Counted from the first letter of the stretch, positions 1 through 8,534 are shown. The stretch: DNA of 64,000 nucleotides from Flavobacterium sp. N1736 (GCF_025947065.1 NZ_CP109994.1:558001-622000); one strand, 5' to 3'. Notes: generated by a model not told the origin, from the letters alone. Program-made: numbers and translations.

Positions 1-654
1 TTCAAAGAAAATATGTTTTTTAGAATAGATAATATTTTCATTAATGTTTTTAGGTTTTCTTTTACCAATAAGCATAAACTTAAACGGAATATTTTTTCCC
101 GATAAATGATTGGCAAGATTGTTTAAAAATGAAAGACGCTCATCGACAGAAATAATTATAAAAACATTTTGGTTTTGTTCTTTTATTTCTTTTTTATCAA
201 AATAAATATAATTGGTAATAAAATTAAAGCCAAACTTTTGACAATCATCTAAATCAAATGAATAGATTTCGTCAAATACACCATCGCCATCAAGTAAATA
301 ATCTATAGGAAAGCGGGTGCAGCTGTCATAGAGGTAAGAAATGTATTTATTGGTATGTTTTTTGATTTCTAAATGAGTCTGCTTTGTGAAACAATCCGGA
401 CGTATTACCAAAATTGTATCGTATTGTTTTTGTTTTAAATGGTTAAGGACATCCTTTTCCATTTCTATTTTTTTGATGCTTTTTTTGAAAATTAATTTGT
501 TGAAAAAATTGGTGATTCGGTCAAAAACAGAGGAATATTTATACCTGAATTGTGAAATATCAATATGGTCAACCTGAATATTTCTTCTTTTTAATTCTAA
601 AACAATATTTTGATCAAAATTGAAAAAATCAAAGCTGATGATGCAAATTTTCAT
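1..654 (-). CDS. Glycosyltransferase-like protein, C-terminus cut by the window edge
   Basis: An open frame starts at the ATG at 654-652 and runs without a stop through 218 codons to the left edge, so the C-terminus is missing. The protein begins MKICIISFDFF, a beta strand typical of the Rossmann N-domain of GT-B glycosyltransferases. It continues with a lysine-rich stretch and an ILVIRPD strand near residue 82. I do not recognise a specific family; CgeB-like or other surface-polysaccharide glycosyltransferases are the closest in feel. The position at the head of an LPS/glycan cluster supports a transferase. The gene is divergent from the GT2-like gene at 827. Confidence 0.72.
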   Translation of the reverse strand, partial: MKICIISFDFFNFDQNIVLELKRRNIQVDHIDISQFRYKYSSVFDRITNFFNKLIFKKSIKKIEMEKDVLNHLKQKQYDTILVIRPDCFTKQTHLEIKKHTNKYISYLYDSCTRFPIDYLLDGDGVFDEIYSFDLDDCQKFGFNFITNYIYFDKKEIKEQNQNVFIIISVDERLSFLNNLANHLSGKNIPFKFMLIGKRKPKNINENIIYSKKHIFFE

Positions 655-826
655 AATTATTGAAGTTTTACTATAATATTTTAATGAAAAAGTTAGTTTT
701 CATTAGTGTGATTTATGTAGAATGGAAAAAGAAAAGAATAGAATTTTGAATAATATAATTCTTTTTAACATTTAACAAAAATAGATATTAATTACTAACT
801 TGCAACAAGTTTTATAATCAATCTTA

Positions 827-1705
827 ATGAGAGGAAAAATACAAATAGGCTATTTAGTTTCATATGATTATGAATTATTAAAGAATTCCATACCGACAAT
901 TTATAGTGAGGCCGATGCAATTTTTTTAGCAATAGATAAAAACAGACAAACATGGAAAGGTGAATCTATTTTCATAGATAATTCTTTTTTTGAATGGATT
1001 AAAGAGTTTGATGTTGACAAGAAAATAACTATTTATGAAGATGTTTTTTATGTTCCAAATTTAACAACAATGGAATGTGAAATTAGAGAAAGAAAAATGC
1101 TTGCTCTAAAAATGGGAATCGGAAATTGGCTTATACAAATTGACAGCGATGAATATTTTGTTGATTTTAAAAAATTTGTATCTAATTTAAGGAAATACGA
1201 TTCTTATCTTATTAATCCTGAAAAAAGACCAATACAAATTTGTGCTTTTTGGGTTATGCTATATAAATATACCGAAAATGGAATTTTATATGTAGACAAA
1301 CCTTTAAAGGCAATTTTTGCTACAAACTATCCAAATTATAAAAACGGAAGAAGAATTAGAGGTCGCCAGATTTATACCGATAATATTGTTTTGCACGAAT
1401 CTTTGTCAAGAACTGAAGAAGAATTGCGTTTTAAGTTTGAAAACTGGGGACATAATACGGATGTAAATAAAGACTTTTTGAGTAAATGGCTGGCTGTTAA
1501 CGAAAATAATTATAAAGAGTATAAAGATTTTTATTATTTACAGCCTAAACGCTGGAAAAAACTAGCGTTTTTCCCAACCAAAAACATTTTTGAAATAAAA
1601 GATATTATTCAGAAAGAAAGTAAATTGAATGTATCGAATCCTGTACTTTCTGTAAAAAACTTTGGACACTGGTTTAAGTTTTTATTAAAAAAGAAACTAG
1701 AATAA
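827..1705 (+). CDS. Glycosyltransferase family 2-like protein
   Basis: A 292-residue soluble protein. It begins with a GT2-like strand (IQIGYLVSYDYELLKNSIPTI) and carries QIDSDEYF near residues 104-111, which matches the metal-binding DxD region of GT-A glycosyltransferases. A lysine- and phenylalanine-rich tail ends the protein. It probably moves a sugar onto a lipopolysaccharide or other surface glycan at the inner membrane. The sequence TAACTTGC about 30 bases upstream resembles a weak -7 box. Its 3' end overlaps the convergent GT4 gene by 9 bases. Donor and acceptor cannot be read from the sequence. Confidence 0.78.
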   Translation: MRGKIQIGYLVSYDYELLKNSIPTIYSEADAIFLAIDKNRQTWKGESIFIDNSFFEWIKEFDVDKKITIYEDVFYVPNLTTMECEIRERKMLALKMGIGNWLIQIDSDEYFVDFKKFVSNLRKYDSYLINPEKRPIQICAFWVMLYKYTENGILYVDKPLKAIFATNYPNYKNGRRIRGRQIYTDNIVLHESLSRTEEELRFKFENWGHNTDVNKDFLSKWLAVNENNYKEYKDFYYLQPKRWKKLAFFPTKNIFEIKDIIQKESKLNVSNPVLSVKNFGHWFKFLLKKKLE

Positions 1706-2773
1706 TATATTCTTATAGATTTTAAGATATTCAGCAGCCGCAATTTTCCAGTCGAAAATTGCGGCTCTCTTTTTTAATAATAATTCGTTTTCATTTCTAT
1801 TGTTTTCGAAGCTGTTTAATCCGTCAAAAAGCCCGTTTTTCATGTATTCAGGATCAAAATTTGTCCAATAATAAGCTTCATTTCCACCAATTTCCGGTAA
1901 AGAAGTTTTATCAGATAAAAATACAGGTTTGCCAAAACTCATTGCTTCAATAGGTGGTAAACCAAATCCTTCTCTTATAGATGGAAAAAGAAAAGCAGTA
2001 CAGTTTTTCATGAAAAATTGTTTGCCTTCATCAGTTACCTTTCCGGTTAAAAAAACCTGATTGGAGAGTCCGTTATTGACAATTAGCTTTTTTATTTCTT
2101 CACCGTATTTCTTGTCATTATTACCGGAAATAATTAAATTATAGTCTTTAATCAATTTCATCATATTGATAATCGAACCATAATTTTTTCTTTCGATAAA
2201 ATCACCTATCGTATAGAAAAATGGTTTGTCAACCGGCACATTCGGAATATAAGAAGAAGTGTCGACCAATTTTGTAATAGGATTTCCGTTATGAATTACA
2301 TATTCAGGAACATTTGGTACGTTGAAATATTGATGTGTCTGTTTTTTTGAAAATTCTGAAATATAAGTAATTGCTGTAGCCTGATTTAATTTTTCTAAAA
2401 AAAGTTTATTTCGCTTATGATTTGTGTCTGCAGAAACTTCTTCTGTAAAATTTACGTCATGTATGGTGAGCAGATATTTTTGACATTTATGAGGTTCAAC
2501 TTTTGTATTTTGATTTACAGAATGCCATAAATCGTATTTTTTACGTGTTCTAAAAAATTTTAATCTGGATAAGCTGGTATATTTATGATAGTTGAATTTT
2601 TTGCCAAATTCATTCTCAAGTGCTTGTATGTCTGTTGCATTTAATGTTAGTTTCATCTCATCAAAATTCAATTCGGACAGACCTTTAATTAATTCGTAAT
2701 TAAAAGTTCCTAAACCGCCAGCTCTGTTATTGATATTGTGAGTTTCTAGAAAAACACTTTTTTGATTTGACAT
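1697..2773 (-). CDS. Glycosyltransferase family 4 (GT-B fold)
   Basis: A retaining-type GT-B glycosyltransferase of 358 residues. Visible marks are an N-terminal GGLGTFNYELIKGL motif, an IHNGNP strand before the hinge, and the C-terminal donor site FPSIREGFGLPPIEAMSFG with its EGFGLPPIE nucleotide-sugar motif. The frame extends upstream to a GTG at 2791. The ATG at 2773 (MSNQKSVFLE) is preferred because the upstream start lies against a possible -7 box. Sits in the LPS/glycan cluster, convergent with the GT2-like gene. The sugar specificity is unknown. Confidence 0.87.
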   Translation of the reverse strand: MSNQKSVFLETHNINNRAGGLGTFNYELIKGLSELNFDEMKLTLNATDIQALENEFGKKFNYHKYTSLSRLKFFRTRKKYDLWHSVNQNTKVEPHKCQKYLLTIHDVNFTEEVSADTNHKRNKLFLEKLNQATAITYISEFSKKQTHQYFNVPNVPEYVIHNGNPITKLVDTSSYIPNVPVDKPFFYTIGDFIERKNYGSIINMMKLIKDYNLIISGNNDKKYGEEIKKLIVNNGLSNQVFLTGKVTDEGKQFFMKNCTAFLFPSIREGFGLPPIEAMSFGKPVFLSDKTSLPEIGGNEAYYWTNFDPEYMKNGLFDGLNSFENNRNENELLLKKRAAIFDWKIAAAEYLKIYKNILF

Positions 2774-2808
2774 TGATCCAATTTTTTTCACGAAAATACA
2801 ATATTAAT

Positions 2809-2838
2809 TTGAAGTGTTAAATTGTATATGTATTTTTG
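2809..2838 (+). promoter_or_regulatory. Bacteroidota-type promoter of the Kdo kinase-like gene
   Basis: TTG at 2809-2811 (-33 element), 19 bases, then TATTTTTG at 2831-2838, which fits the -7 consensus TAnnTTTG. The frame behind it extends upstream to 2814, inside this promoter, so the ATG at 2859 is the likely start. Confidence 0.6.
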
Positions 2839-2858
2839 TTGATCATAAAAATATCCTA

Positions 2859-3623
2859 ATGAATTTTAAAGTAAATCCAATTTTTACTAAAGAGACCACA
2901 TCAATACTTGATACCATTAATTCATTTAGTAATAAAGGAATTCTTTTTGGCAACGGACAACGCAATATTATAAAGTTATTTGATTTAAATGATAAAACGA
3001 TTAATATCAAATCATTTAAAATTCCTAATCTGATTAACAAAATTGCCTATAAATATTTTAGAAAATCAAAAGCCAGACGTTCTTTTGAATATGCAACAAT
3101 TTTGTTAGAAAAAGGTATTGGAACGCCTCAGCCGCTTGCTTTTCTTGAAAATTTTAATTGGCTGGGTTTACGCGATAGTTATTATGTAAGTGAACATTTG
3201 GTTACTGAACTTACGTATCGTGAACTTGTAGAAGTTCCTGATTATCCGGATCGTGAAAATATATTGCGACAGTTTACACGATTTAGTTTTGAATTGCACG
3301 AAAAAGGAATTGAGTTTTTAGATCATTCGCCTGGAAATACGCTAATAAAAAAGATCTCAGAAGGAAAATACGATTTTTTTCTCGTTGATTTAAACAGAAT
3401 GGAATTTCATGATCAAATGACGTTTGAAATGAGAATGAAAAACCTGTGCCGTTTAACTCCTCTTAAAGAAATGGTTGCCGTGATGAGTAATGAATATGCA
3501 AAATTATACCACGAACCTGAGCAAAAAATATTTGATACTTTATGGAAATATACGGCTGATTTTCAGGAGAAATTCTACAGAAAAAAACGTTTAAAAAAGA
3601 AACTTAAATTCTGGAAGAAGTAA
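2859..3623 (+). CDS. Lipopolysaccharide kinase (Kdo/WaaP-like) family protein
   Basis: A 254-residue protein kinase-like fold. The segment HEKGIEFLDHSPGNTLI has the H-x-D-x(3)-N catalytic-loop spacing of Kdo/WaaP kinases, followed by FFLVDLNRMEF, equivalent to the DFG metal site. Proteins of this family phosphorylate heptose or Kdo in the LPS core on the cytoplasmic side of the membrane. The frame is open from 2814, but that start falls within the promoter at 2809-2838, so the ATG at 2859 (MNFKVNPIF) is chosen. The 3' end overlaps the convergent GT2 gene by 20 bases. The LPS role rests on family and neighbourhood. Confidence 0.82.
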   Translation: MNFKVNPIFTKETTSILDTINSFSNKGILFGNGQRNIIKLFDLNDKTINIKSFKIPNLINKIAYKYFRKSKARRSFEYATILLEKGIGTPQPLAFLENFNWLGLRDSYYVSEHLVTELTYRELVEVPDYPDRENILRQFTRFSFELHEKGIEFLDHSPGNTLIKKISEGKYDFFLVDLNRMEFHDQMTFEMRMKNLCRLTPLKEMVAVMSNEYAKLYHEPEQKIFDTLWKYTADFQEKFYRKKRLKKKLKFWKK

Positions 3624-4374
3624 GTCGGTGCAGTTCTTTATATCGTATAAAAATACTATAAGCGTTTAGGTAACATATTATAATGCCTTTTGCGCCATCT
3701 AAAAAGCCTAAACGAATTAAAAACTGATATAAAAAAGTATAAAGAGGATGGAAGATTGTCATGAAAAGTGATGATTTCTGTCCTTTTTTTAATTTTTCAT
3801 TTGCTTTTAAAACACCATAATTATACATTTTGGTCTTATAATCTTTATAATTGGTATATGAAAAGTGAATTAGTTTGCTTTTTAATGTAGCGACAGGTCC
3901 ATTTACAATTAATTTTTCATGAACCATTCGGTCTTCCGTATATCTACAGTTTGTTCTTTTAAAAAGTCTGAAAATTTTATCAGTTTGCCAGCCGCTAAAA
4001 TGCAGTTTTAATTTTTTGAACATAAAAGTTCTGTAAATTAAATAAGCACTTGCCTTATTATTATTTATTACATAAAGTATTTCGGCTTTTAAATCCGGTG
4101 TTAAGCGTTCGTCGGCATCAATAAATAATACCCAATCGTTTTTAGCCTGATCTAAGGCAAAATTTCGCTGTAAAGTGTAATTAATAAAATGATTCTGAAT
4201 CAATTGAACATTTTTAAAAGATTCAATTATTTGAATCGTCTGATCTGTACTAAATGAGTCTACTACAATTATTTCATCGGCAAAATCGATATCCTGAAGC
4301 AATGATTTTATATGAAGTTCTTCGTTAAATGTAATTATCAAAACAGATAACTTTTGCTTTTCATTAGTATTCAT
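3604..4374 (-). CDS. Glycosyltransferase family 2 (WaaE/KdtX-like)
   Basis: A 256-residue GT2 enzyme. It begins with LSVLIITFNEELHIKSLL, then DEIIVVDSFSTDQT (nucleotide-binding Asp) and VLFIDADERL (DxD metal site). The ITFNEE plus VDSFSTD pairing and the length match the WaaE/KdtX group, which adds glucose or a related sugar to the LPS inner core. The C-terminal third has a hydrophobic stretch (FLYQFLIRLGFLDGAKG) that may contact the membrane. It lies 18 bases behind the GT9 gene on the same strand, so the two are probably co-transcribed. Confidence 0.88.
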   Translation of the reverse strand: MNTNEKQKLSVLIITFNEELHIKSLLQDIDFADEIIVVDSFSTDQTIQIIESFKNVQLIQNHFINYTLQRNFALDQAKNDWVLFIDADERLTPDLKAEILYVINNNKASAYLIYRTFMFKKLKLHFSGWQTDKIFRLFKRTNCRYTEDRMVHEKLIVNGPVATLKSKLIHFSYTNYKDYKTKMYNYGVLKANEKLKKGQKSSLFMTIFHPLYTFLYQFLIRLGFLDGAKGIIICYLNAYSIFIRYKELHRLTSSRI

Positions 4375-4392
4375 CAGATCGTTTTACTTTTT

Positions 4393-5460
4393 TCAGTTTT
4401 TGTATTCTTGAAAATAAGTATCTAATTTTTCAAGCATTAGAGGTAAAGGATATTCATTATAATATTCAAAAGTATGGTCTTTTATATATTGCTCTGTATG
4501 CTGTTCGTATATTTCAGGTTTTAAATCTTTTAAATGAATTGAAGCGTTTTTGGCTTCATTCTCAAATAATTGCCATGTTTCTTTTCTTACAGAAGGTGTA
4601 AATATCGAGAAAGTTGGAACCTCAAGTGCTTTTGCCATATTTACTGCTCCGCCTTCATTACCAATAAGCATTTCGCATTGTGATAAAAGCGCTAAAAACG
4701 ATCGTAATTCTGTACAATAAAGATCAAAAACAATGTGTTTTTTTGTTTCTTCTGTACAATAATTATATACTTCTAAGGCAAGATCTTTTTGGTCAGGAAC
4801 GTAATTAAAAATAATTGTTGCATTGGTTTTAGCAACAGTAAAATCTATAATTTTTGCCATTCCTTCTAATGGATAGGTTTTATAAACCTCGCTTCCTAAA
4901 ATTCCAAACATAATCAACGGCTTTTCTGCCGTATTGATATTATAGCTTTTTAAAAGATTTTTTGCTTCATTGATTTCAGATTCTTTCAAAAATATCTTTG
5001 GTTTTACATCTGTAATTTTTTCAGGAATAAAAGGTTTAAGCAGTAATAATCTGTTTTCAATTGCTAATCCGTGTTCAGATTCTACAGCATCAAAACGCTC
5101 ATAAGTATAGTTGTAGATTATTTTTGTATATGATTTATAATACGAAACCTTATATTTTGCACCTGAAAATAAAGTAATCAGGTTGGTTTCTAATTTGCTG
5201 TAAACATCAATTACGGCATCGTATTTTTTTCGGCGAATTTGAAAAATAAATTTAAATAAAGAAGGAATTGATTTTCTTACTTTATTGGTTAATGGAATAA
5301 TATTGTCAATATTGGGATTTTCTTTCAGTACATCAACAGAATTAGGATAGCACATATAATCTATTACTGAATCCGGAAACTTCGTTTTTAAGTTGTTGCA
5401 AATTATGGTACTTGTTAAAACGTCTCCAATTCTTTTTTGCTGAATGACTAATATTCTCAT
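4393..5460 (-). CDS. Glycosyltransferase family 9, heptosyltransferase-like
   Basis: A 355-residue member of the ADP-heptose:LPS heptosyltransferase family (GT9). The start MRILVIQQKRIGDVLTSTI is the classic GT9 N-terminus, with the conserved IGD; NEGGAVNMAKALEVPTFSIF is the C-terminal donor site, with GG and the F-x-P-T like loop. It should transfer heptose or another sugar from a nucleotide donor onto the LPS core in the cytoplasm. First gene of a probable two-gene operon with the downstream GT2. Confidence 0.88.
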   Translation of the reverse strand: MRILVIQQKRIGDVLTSTIICNNLKTKFPDSVIDYMCYPNSVDVLKENPNIDNIIPLTNKVRKSIPSLFKFIFQIRRKKYDAVIDVYSKLETNLITLFSGAKYKVSYYKSYTKIIYNYTYERFDAVESEHGLAIENRLLLLKPFIPEKITDVKPKIFLKESEINEAKNLLKSYNINTAEKPLIMFGILGSEVYKTYPLEGMAKIIDFTVAKTNATIIFNYVPDQKDLALEVYNYCTEETKKHIVFDLYCTELRSFLALLSQCEMLIGNEGGAVNMAKALEVPTFSIFTPSVRKETWQLFENEAKNASIHLKDLKPEIYEQHTEQYIKDHTFEYYNEYPLPLMLEKLDTYFQEYKN

Positions 5461-5558
5461 TTATTTTAAAGTTCAATTTTCAAGGCTAAATTACAAACTA
5501 TTTTATGAAGTGCGCAACCGTATGATGATATTAAGGTTAAACTAAATTAAAAAAGTTA

Positions 5559-5566
5559 TATTTTTG
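5559..5566 (+). promoter_or_regulatory. -7 promoter element that decides the GT2 start
   Basis: TATTTTTG matches TAnnTTTG. Its last G is the first base of the GTG codon at 5566 that would extend the next gene, so translation more likely starts at the ATG at 5590. No clear -33 TTG. Confidence 0.5.
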
Positions 5567-5589
5567 TGGCTAATAAATTAAAATTTACA

Positions 5590-6336
5590 ATGGAAATTAG
5601 TGGTTTGGTTATTACTTTCAATGAAGAAAAAAACATAGGAAAATGTATTGATGCATTACTAAAAGTATGTAATGAAGTCATTATTGTAGATTCATTCAGC
5701 AAAGACCGAACTATTGAAATTGCCAAAGAAAAAGGAGCAATTGTTATTCAGCAAGCTTTTTTAGGAGACGGACCACAGCGTACGCACGGATTGCCATATT
5801 GTAAAAATGACTGGATTTTAAATCTGGATGCTGACGAATTTCTGGATAAAGATGCCGAAGAATATATTTTGAACAAAAAATATTTAGAAGGCAATTACGA
5901 TGCTTTTAGTTTTAGGGTAAAAAACTTTCTGGGCAATAAATTAATTGACTTTTCAGGGTGGTATCCGGATCATAAAGTTCGTTTTTTTAATAAACAAACG
6001 GCTCATCCTTCTGACTCGATTGTACATCAAAAAATAATTACTCAAAACGAGAAAAAAGTAGCCGTACATATATTGCATTACGGTTGGGATTCTTTAGATC
6101 AGATAATTGCAAAAAAGAACCAATATTCTGGCTGGCATGCGCAACAATTATACGATCAGGGAAAAAGAATCAATGCTTTTAAACCTGTTCTTAATGGTAC
6201 GGTAGCTTTTATTCGCTGTTATTTTTTTAAGAAGGGAATCTTCAATGGAATCGACGGATTATCGATTGCCATGATTCAGAGTTTTTTCTCTTATATGAAA
6301 TATGCCAAGCTTTTAAAACTTCAGAAAAAACAATAA
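5590..6336 (+). CDS. Glycosyltransferase family 2 (WaaE/KdtX-like)
   Basis: A 248-residue GT2 enzyme: MEISGLVITFNEEKNIGKCI, EVIIVDSFSKDRTIEIA and WILNLDADEFLDKDA carry the nucleotide-binding Asp and the DxD site. It is a clear paralogue of the GT2 at 3604-4374, with the same ITFNEE/VDSFS pattern and a similar hydrophobic C-terminus, though it lies on the opposite strand. Likely adds a core sugar to LPS. The frame is open from a GTG at 5566, but that codon overlaps the -7 box. Last gene of the glycan cluster. Confidence 0.88.
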   Translation: MEISGLVITFNEEKNIGKCIDALLKVCNEVIIVDSFSKDRTIEIAKEKGAIVIQQAFLGDGPQRTHGLPYCKNDWILNLDADEFLDKDAEEYILNKKYLEGNYDAFSFRVKNFLGNKLIDFSGWYPDHKVRFFNKQTAHPSDSIVHQKIITQNEKKVAVHILHYGWDSLDQIIAKKNQYSGWHAQQLYDQGKRINAFKPVLNGTVAFIRCYFFKKGIFNGIDGLSIAMIQSFFSYMKYAKLLKLQKKQ

Positions 6337-6345
6337 ACTATAAAA

Positions 6346-6416
6346 ATTTCAAATAAATAAAAATTCCAAATTCTAAATCTGTTACGATTGGAATTTGGAA
6401 TTTTTTATTTGAAATT
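6346..6416. terminator. Bidirectional hairpin terminator
   Basis: A long imperfect inverted repeat: AAATTCCAAATTC at 6361-6373 pairs with GAATTTGGAATTT at 6391-6403, flanked by AAATTTCAAATAA against TTATTTGAAATTT. A- and T-runs on both sides allow it to serve the GT2 gene and convergent dapD. Confidence 0.7.
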
Positions 6417-6428
6417 TCTTTTTAAAAT

Positions 6429-7244
6429 TTATACTGCAACGTCGTATTCACGAAGTGCATTATTTAAAGAAGTTTTTAAATCTGTAGATGGTTTACGAGT
6501 ACCAATAATCAACGCACATGGAACCTGAAATTCTCCGGCAGCGAATTTTTTAGTATAACTTCCTGGAATTACAACTGAACGTGCAGGAACAAAACCTTTC
6601 ATTTCAACAGGCTCATCACCAGTAACATCGATAATTTTTGTTGAAGCAGTTAAACAAACATTAGCACCAAGAACTGCTTCTTTACCAACGTGAACACCTT
6701 CTACAACAATACAGCGAGAACCAATAAAAGCACCGTCTTCAATAATTACAGGAGCAGCTTGAAGAGGTTCTAAAACTCCGCCAATACCAACACCACCGCT
6801 TAAATGCACATTTTTACCAATTTGAGCACAACTACCAACAGTTGCCCAGGTATCAACCATTGTACCTTCGTCTACATAAGCGCCAATGTTTACATAACTT
6901 GGCATCAAAATTACACCGCTTGAAATATAAGCTCCGTAACGTGCAACGGCATTTGGTACAACACGAATTCCTTTTTCAGCATAACCTCTTTTTAGCAACA
7001 TTTTATCGTGATATTCGAAAATACCAGATTCCCATGTTTCCATTTTTTGAATTGGGAAATACATAACAACAGCTTTTTTCACCCATTCGTTTACCTGCCA
7101 CTTGTCACCAACCGGTTCTGCACAACGTAGTTTTCCTGCATCAACCAATTCGATAACTTCTCTAATAGCATCAGTTGTTGCTGTTTCTTGTAATAGAGCT
7201 CTGTTTTCCCAAGCTTGTTCAATTATAGTCTGTAAAGAATTCAT
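6429..7244 (-). CDS. dapD: 2,3,4,5-tetrahydropyridine-2,6-dicarboxylate N-succinyltransferase
   Basis: DapD succinylates tetrahydrodipicolinate with succinyl-CoA in the lysine/meso-diaminopimelate pathway, in the cytoplasm as a trimer. The 271-residue length is the family norm. An N-terminal helical domain (EQAWENRALLQETA) is followed by the left-handed beta-helix made of hexapeptide repeats (VNIGAYVDEGTMVDTW, GSCAQIGKNVHLSGG, AFIGSRCIVVEGVHVG). The active-site region MPSYVNIGAYVDEGTMV is intact. A TATCTTTG -7 box lies 16 bases upstream of the start codon. Convergent with the GT2 gene across the hairpin at 6346-6416. Confidence 0.97.
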   Translation of the reverse strand: MNSLQTIIEQAWENRALLQETATTDAIREVIELVDAGKLRCAEPVGDKWQVNEWVKKAVVMYFPIQKMETWESGIFEYHDKMLLKRGYAEKGIRVVPNAVARYGAYISSGVILMPSYVNIGAYVDEGTMVDTWATVGSCAQIGKNVHLSGGVGIGGVLEPLQAAPVIIEDGAFIGSRCIVVEGVHVGKEAVLGANVCLTASTKIIDVTGDEPVEMKGFVPARSVVIPGSYTKKFAAGEFQVPCALIIGTRKPSTDLKTSLNNALREYDVAV

Positions 7245-7260
7245 AAGTTTTAATTTTTTG

Positions 7261-7268
7261 CAAAGATA
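7261..7268 (-). promoter_or_regulatory. -7 element of dapD
   Basis: TATCTTTG on the minus strand, ending 17 bases before the dapD ATG; a perfect TAnnTTTG. The gene-free stretch 7245-7571 otherwise holds only the promoter of the toxin-antitoxin pair at its right end; I see nothing else in it. Confidence 0.6.
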
Positions 7269-7543
7269 ACGTATTTGGCTAAAAACGAAAAAGTAAAACC
7301 ATTTGAAAATGTTACAGATGTAACTTTTTGTTTTGAATTTGATAAATAATTAATAATCACGTAATCGCAAACCGAATTAAAAACAACCCTTAAAAGCTTT
7401 TTTAATATCATAATATGACAAAAGTTAGGTCTTGTGATTTTACTTCCCATTAATTTCGCAGCATGATTCCTAAAGAAGAAATTAAGTTAATCTGAAAACT
7501 GATTTAGGTTTTTTAAATCTATAAATTAACGGCTGAAAAAGTT

Positions 7544-7551
7544 TATATTTG
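7544..7551 (+). promoter_or_regulatory. -7 element of the toxin-antitoxin operon
   Basis: TATATTTG, a perfect TAnnTTTG, 20 bases before the antitoxin ATG. No clear -33 TTG at the expected distance. Confidence 0.5.
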
Positions 7552-7571
7552 TATTTGTAAATGAAACTACT

Positions 7572-7805
7572 ATGGAAGCGATCAGATTAGAATTTCAGCC
7601 GGAGATTAAAGAAAAAGTATTAAAGCTATTAAGTACATTTTCTTCAGATGAATTGAGAATAATTGAGGAAGATTCCAGTTTTGAAGAGGATAAGAGAAAA
7701 GTACATGCTGCGTATGATAAATTAAAAAGCGGTAAAGAAAAGTTGTATTCCATAGAGGAAGCTGATGCATTTTTAGATAATATATTTTCTGAATATGATA
7801 GTTAA
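7572..7805 (+). CDS. Putative antitoxin of a ParE/RelE-type pair
   Basis: A 77-residue acidic, all-helical-looking protein (MEAIRLEFQPEIKEKVLKLL... EEADAFLDNIFSEYDS). It overlaps the downstream toxin-like gene by 11 bases, the usual arrangement for type II antitoxins, which are made first and bind the toxin through a helical C-terminus. There is no obvious Arc/MetJ or XRE motif, so family assignment rests on size, acidity and partner. The C-terminal YSIEEADAFLDNIF segment resembles the toxin-binding helix of small addiction-module antidotes in Bacteroidota. Confidence 0.72.
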   Translation: MEAIRLEFQPEIKEKVLKLLSTFSSDELRIIEEDSSFEEDKRKVHAAYDKLKSGKEKLYSIEEADAFLDNIFSEYDS

Positions 7806-8076
7806 TATAACTAATACATTTCTAGAAACATTAGCAGAGCAAGTTCAATATATTTATAAGGATAAACCAAAAGCAGCATTAAAATTCAGAAAAGAAATAC
7901 TTAAAAGTATCAAAAAAGATTTAAAAAATCCATTTCATTTTAAAACATCCAAATATTTTGATAGTGAAAATATTAGAGATTATGTTTTTAAAGGCTATGC
8001 ATGCATTTATGAAGTTGATTTAAATCAAAAGATAGTACATGTTTTTGGTTTCATAAAATATAAAGACTCCTTTTAA
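7795..8076 (+). CDS. ParE/RelE-superfamily toxin
   Basis: A 93-residue basic protein. Family marks are an N-terminal amphipathic helix (FLETLAEQVQYIYKDKPKAALKFRKEIL) followed by a beta sheet with NIRDYVFKGYACIYEVD and IVHVFGFIKYKDSF. In RelE/ParE toxins the second part is the R-x-Y...YxI/VxF core, which either cleaves mRNA on the ribosome or poisons gyrase; which of the two cannot be told here. It starts inside the antitoxin gene (11-base overlap), so translational coupling is likely. Stands alone between dapD and ruvX, consistent with a horizontally acquired module. Confidence 0.8.
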   Translation: MIVNITNTFLETLAEQVQYIYKDKPKAALKFRKEILKSIKKDLKNPFHFKTSKYFDSENIRDYVFKGYACIYEVDLNQKIVHVFGFIKYKDSF

Positions 8077-8117
8077 ACTTTTAAAATTCCCTCCATATCT
8101 TCTCAAAAAAATAAATA

Positions 8118-8534
8118 ATGCCAAGAATTCTCTCCATAGATTACGGACAAAAGCGCACAGGAATTGCTGTTACAGACGAAATGCAAATTATTGCTTCGGG
8201 TTTAACAACGGTTCCAACAAATACTTTAATTGACTTTTTAAAAGATTATTTTGCTAAAGAAAAAGTCGAAGCCGTTTTAATTGGCGAACCAAAACAAATG
8301 AACGGACAGCCATCAGAAAGTGCTTCGGTTATTAAAGGTTTTGTAACACATTTCTCCAATATTTTTCCGGATATGAAAGTGGTTCGAGTTGATGAGCGTT
8401 TTACTTCAAAAATGGCTTTTCAAACGATGATTGATAGTGGTTTAAGTAAAAAGAAACGTCAGGATAAAGGATTAATTGATGAAATTTCTGCTACAATAAT
8501 GCTTCAGGATTATCTTTCGTCAAAACGTTTTTAA
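8118..8534 (+). CDS. ruvX: Holliday junction resolvase RuvX / YqgF nuclease
   Basis: A 138-residue RNase H-fold protein. It opens with ILSIDYGQKRTGIAVTD, the first catalytic Asp and the conserved GxKRxGxA motif. VLIGEPKQMNGQPSE and VVRVDERFTSKMA follow, and the conserved late Asp is in KGLIDEISATIMLQDYL. Members act on 16S rRNA 5'-end processing and/or recombination intermediates in the cytoplasm. Length is normal for the family. In Flavobacteriaceae it often lies near def; here mqo and a FUSC gene lie between. Confidence 0.94.
   Translation: MPRILSIDYGQKRTGIAVTDEMQIIASGLTTVPTNTLIDFLKDYFAKEKVEAVLIGEPKQMNGQPSESASVIKGFVTHFSNIFPDMKVVRVDERFTSKMAFQTMIDSGLSKKKRQDKGLIDEISATIMLQDYLSSKRF

Noticed and set aside
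386..577. 63-residue ORF on the plus strand
   Set aside because: Lies antisense inside the truncated glycosyltransferase-like gene, which has a better start and codon use.
7250..7450. 66-residue ORF on the minus strand upstream of dapD
   Set aside because: It runs through the dapD -7 box at 7261-7268, is made of low-complexity residues and shows no family.
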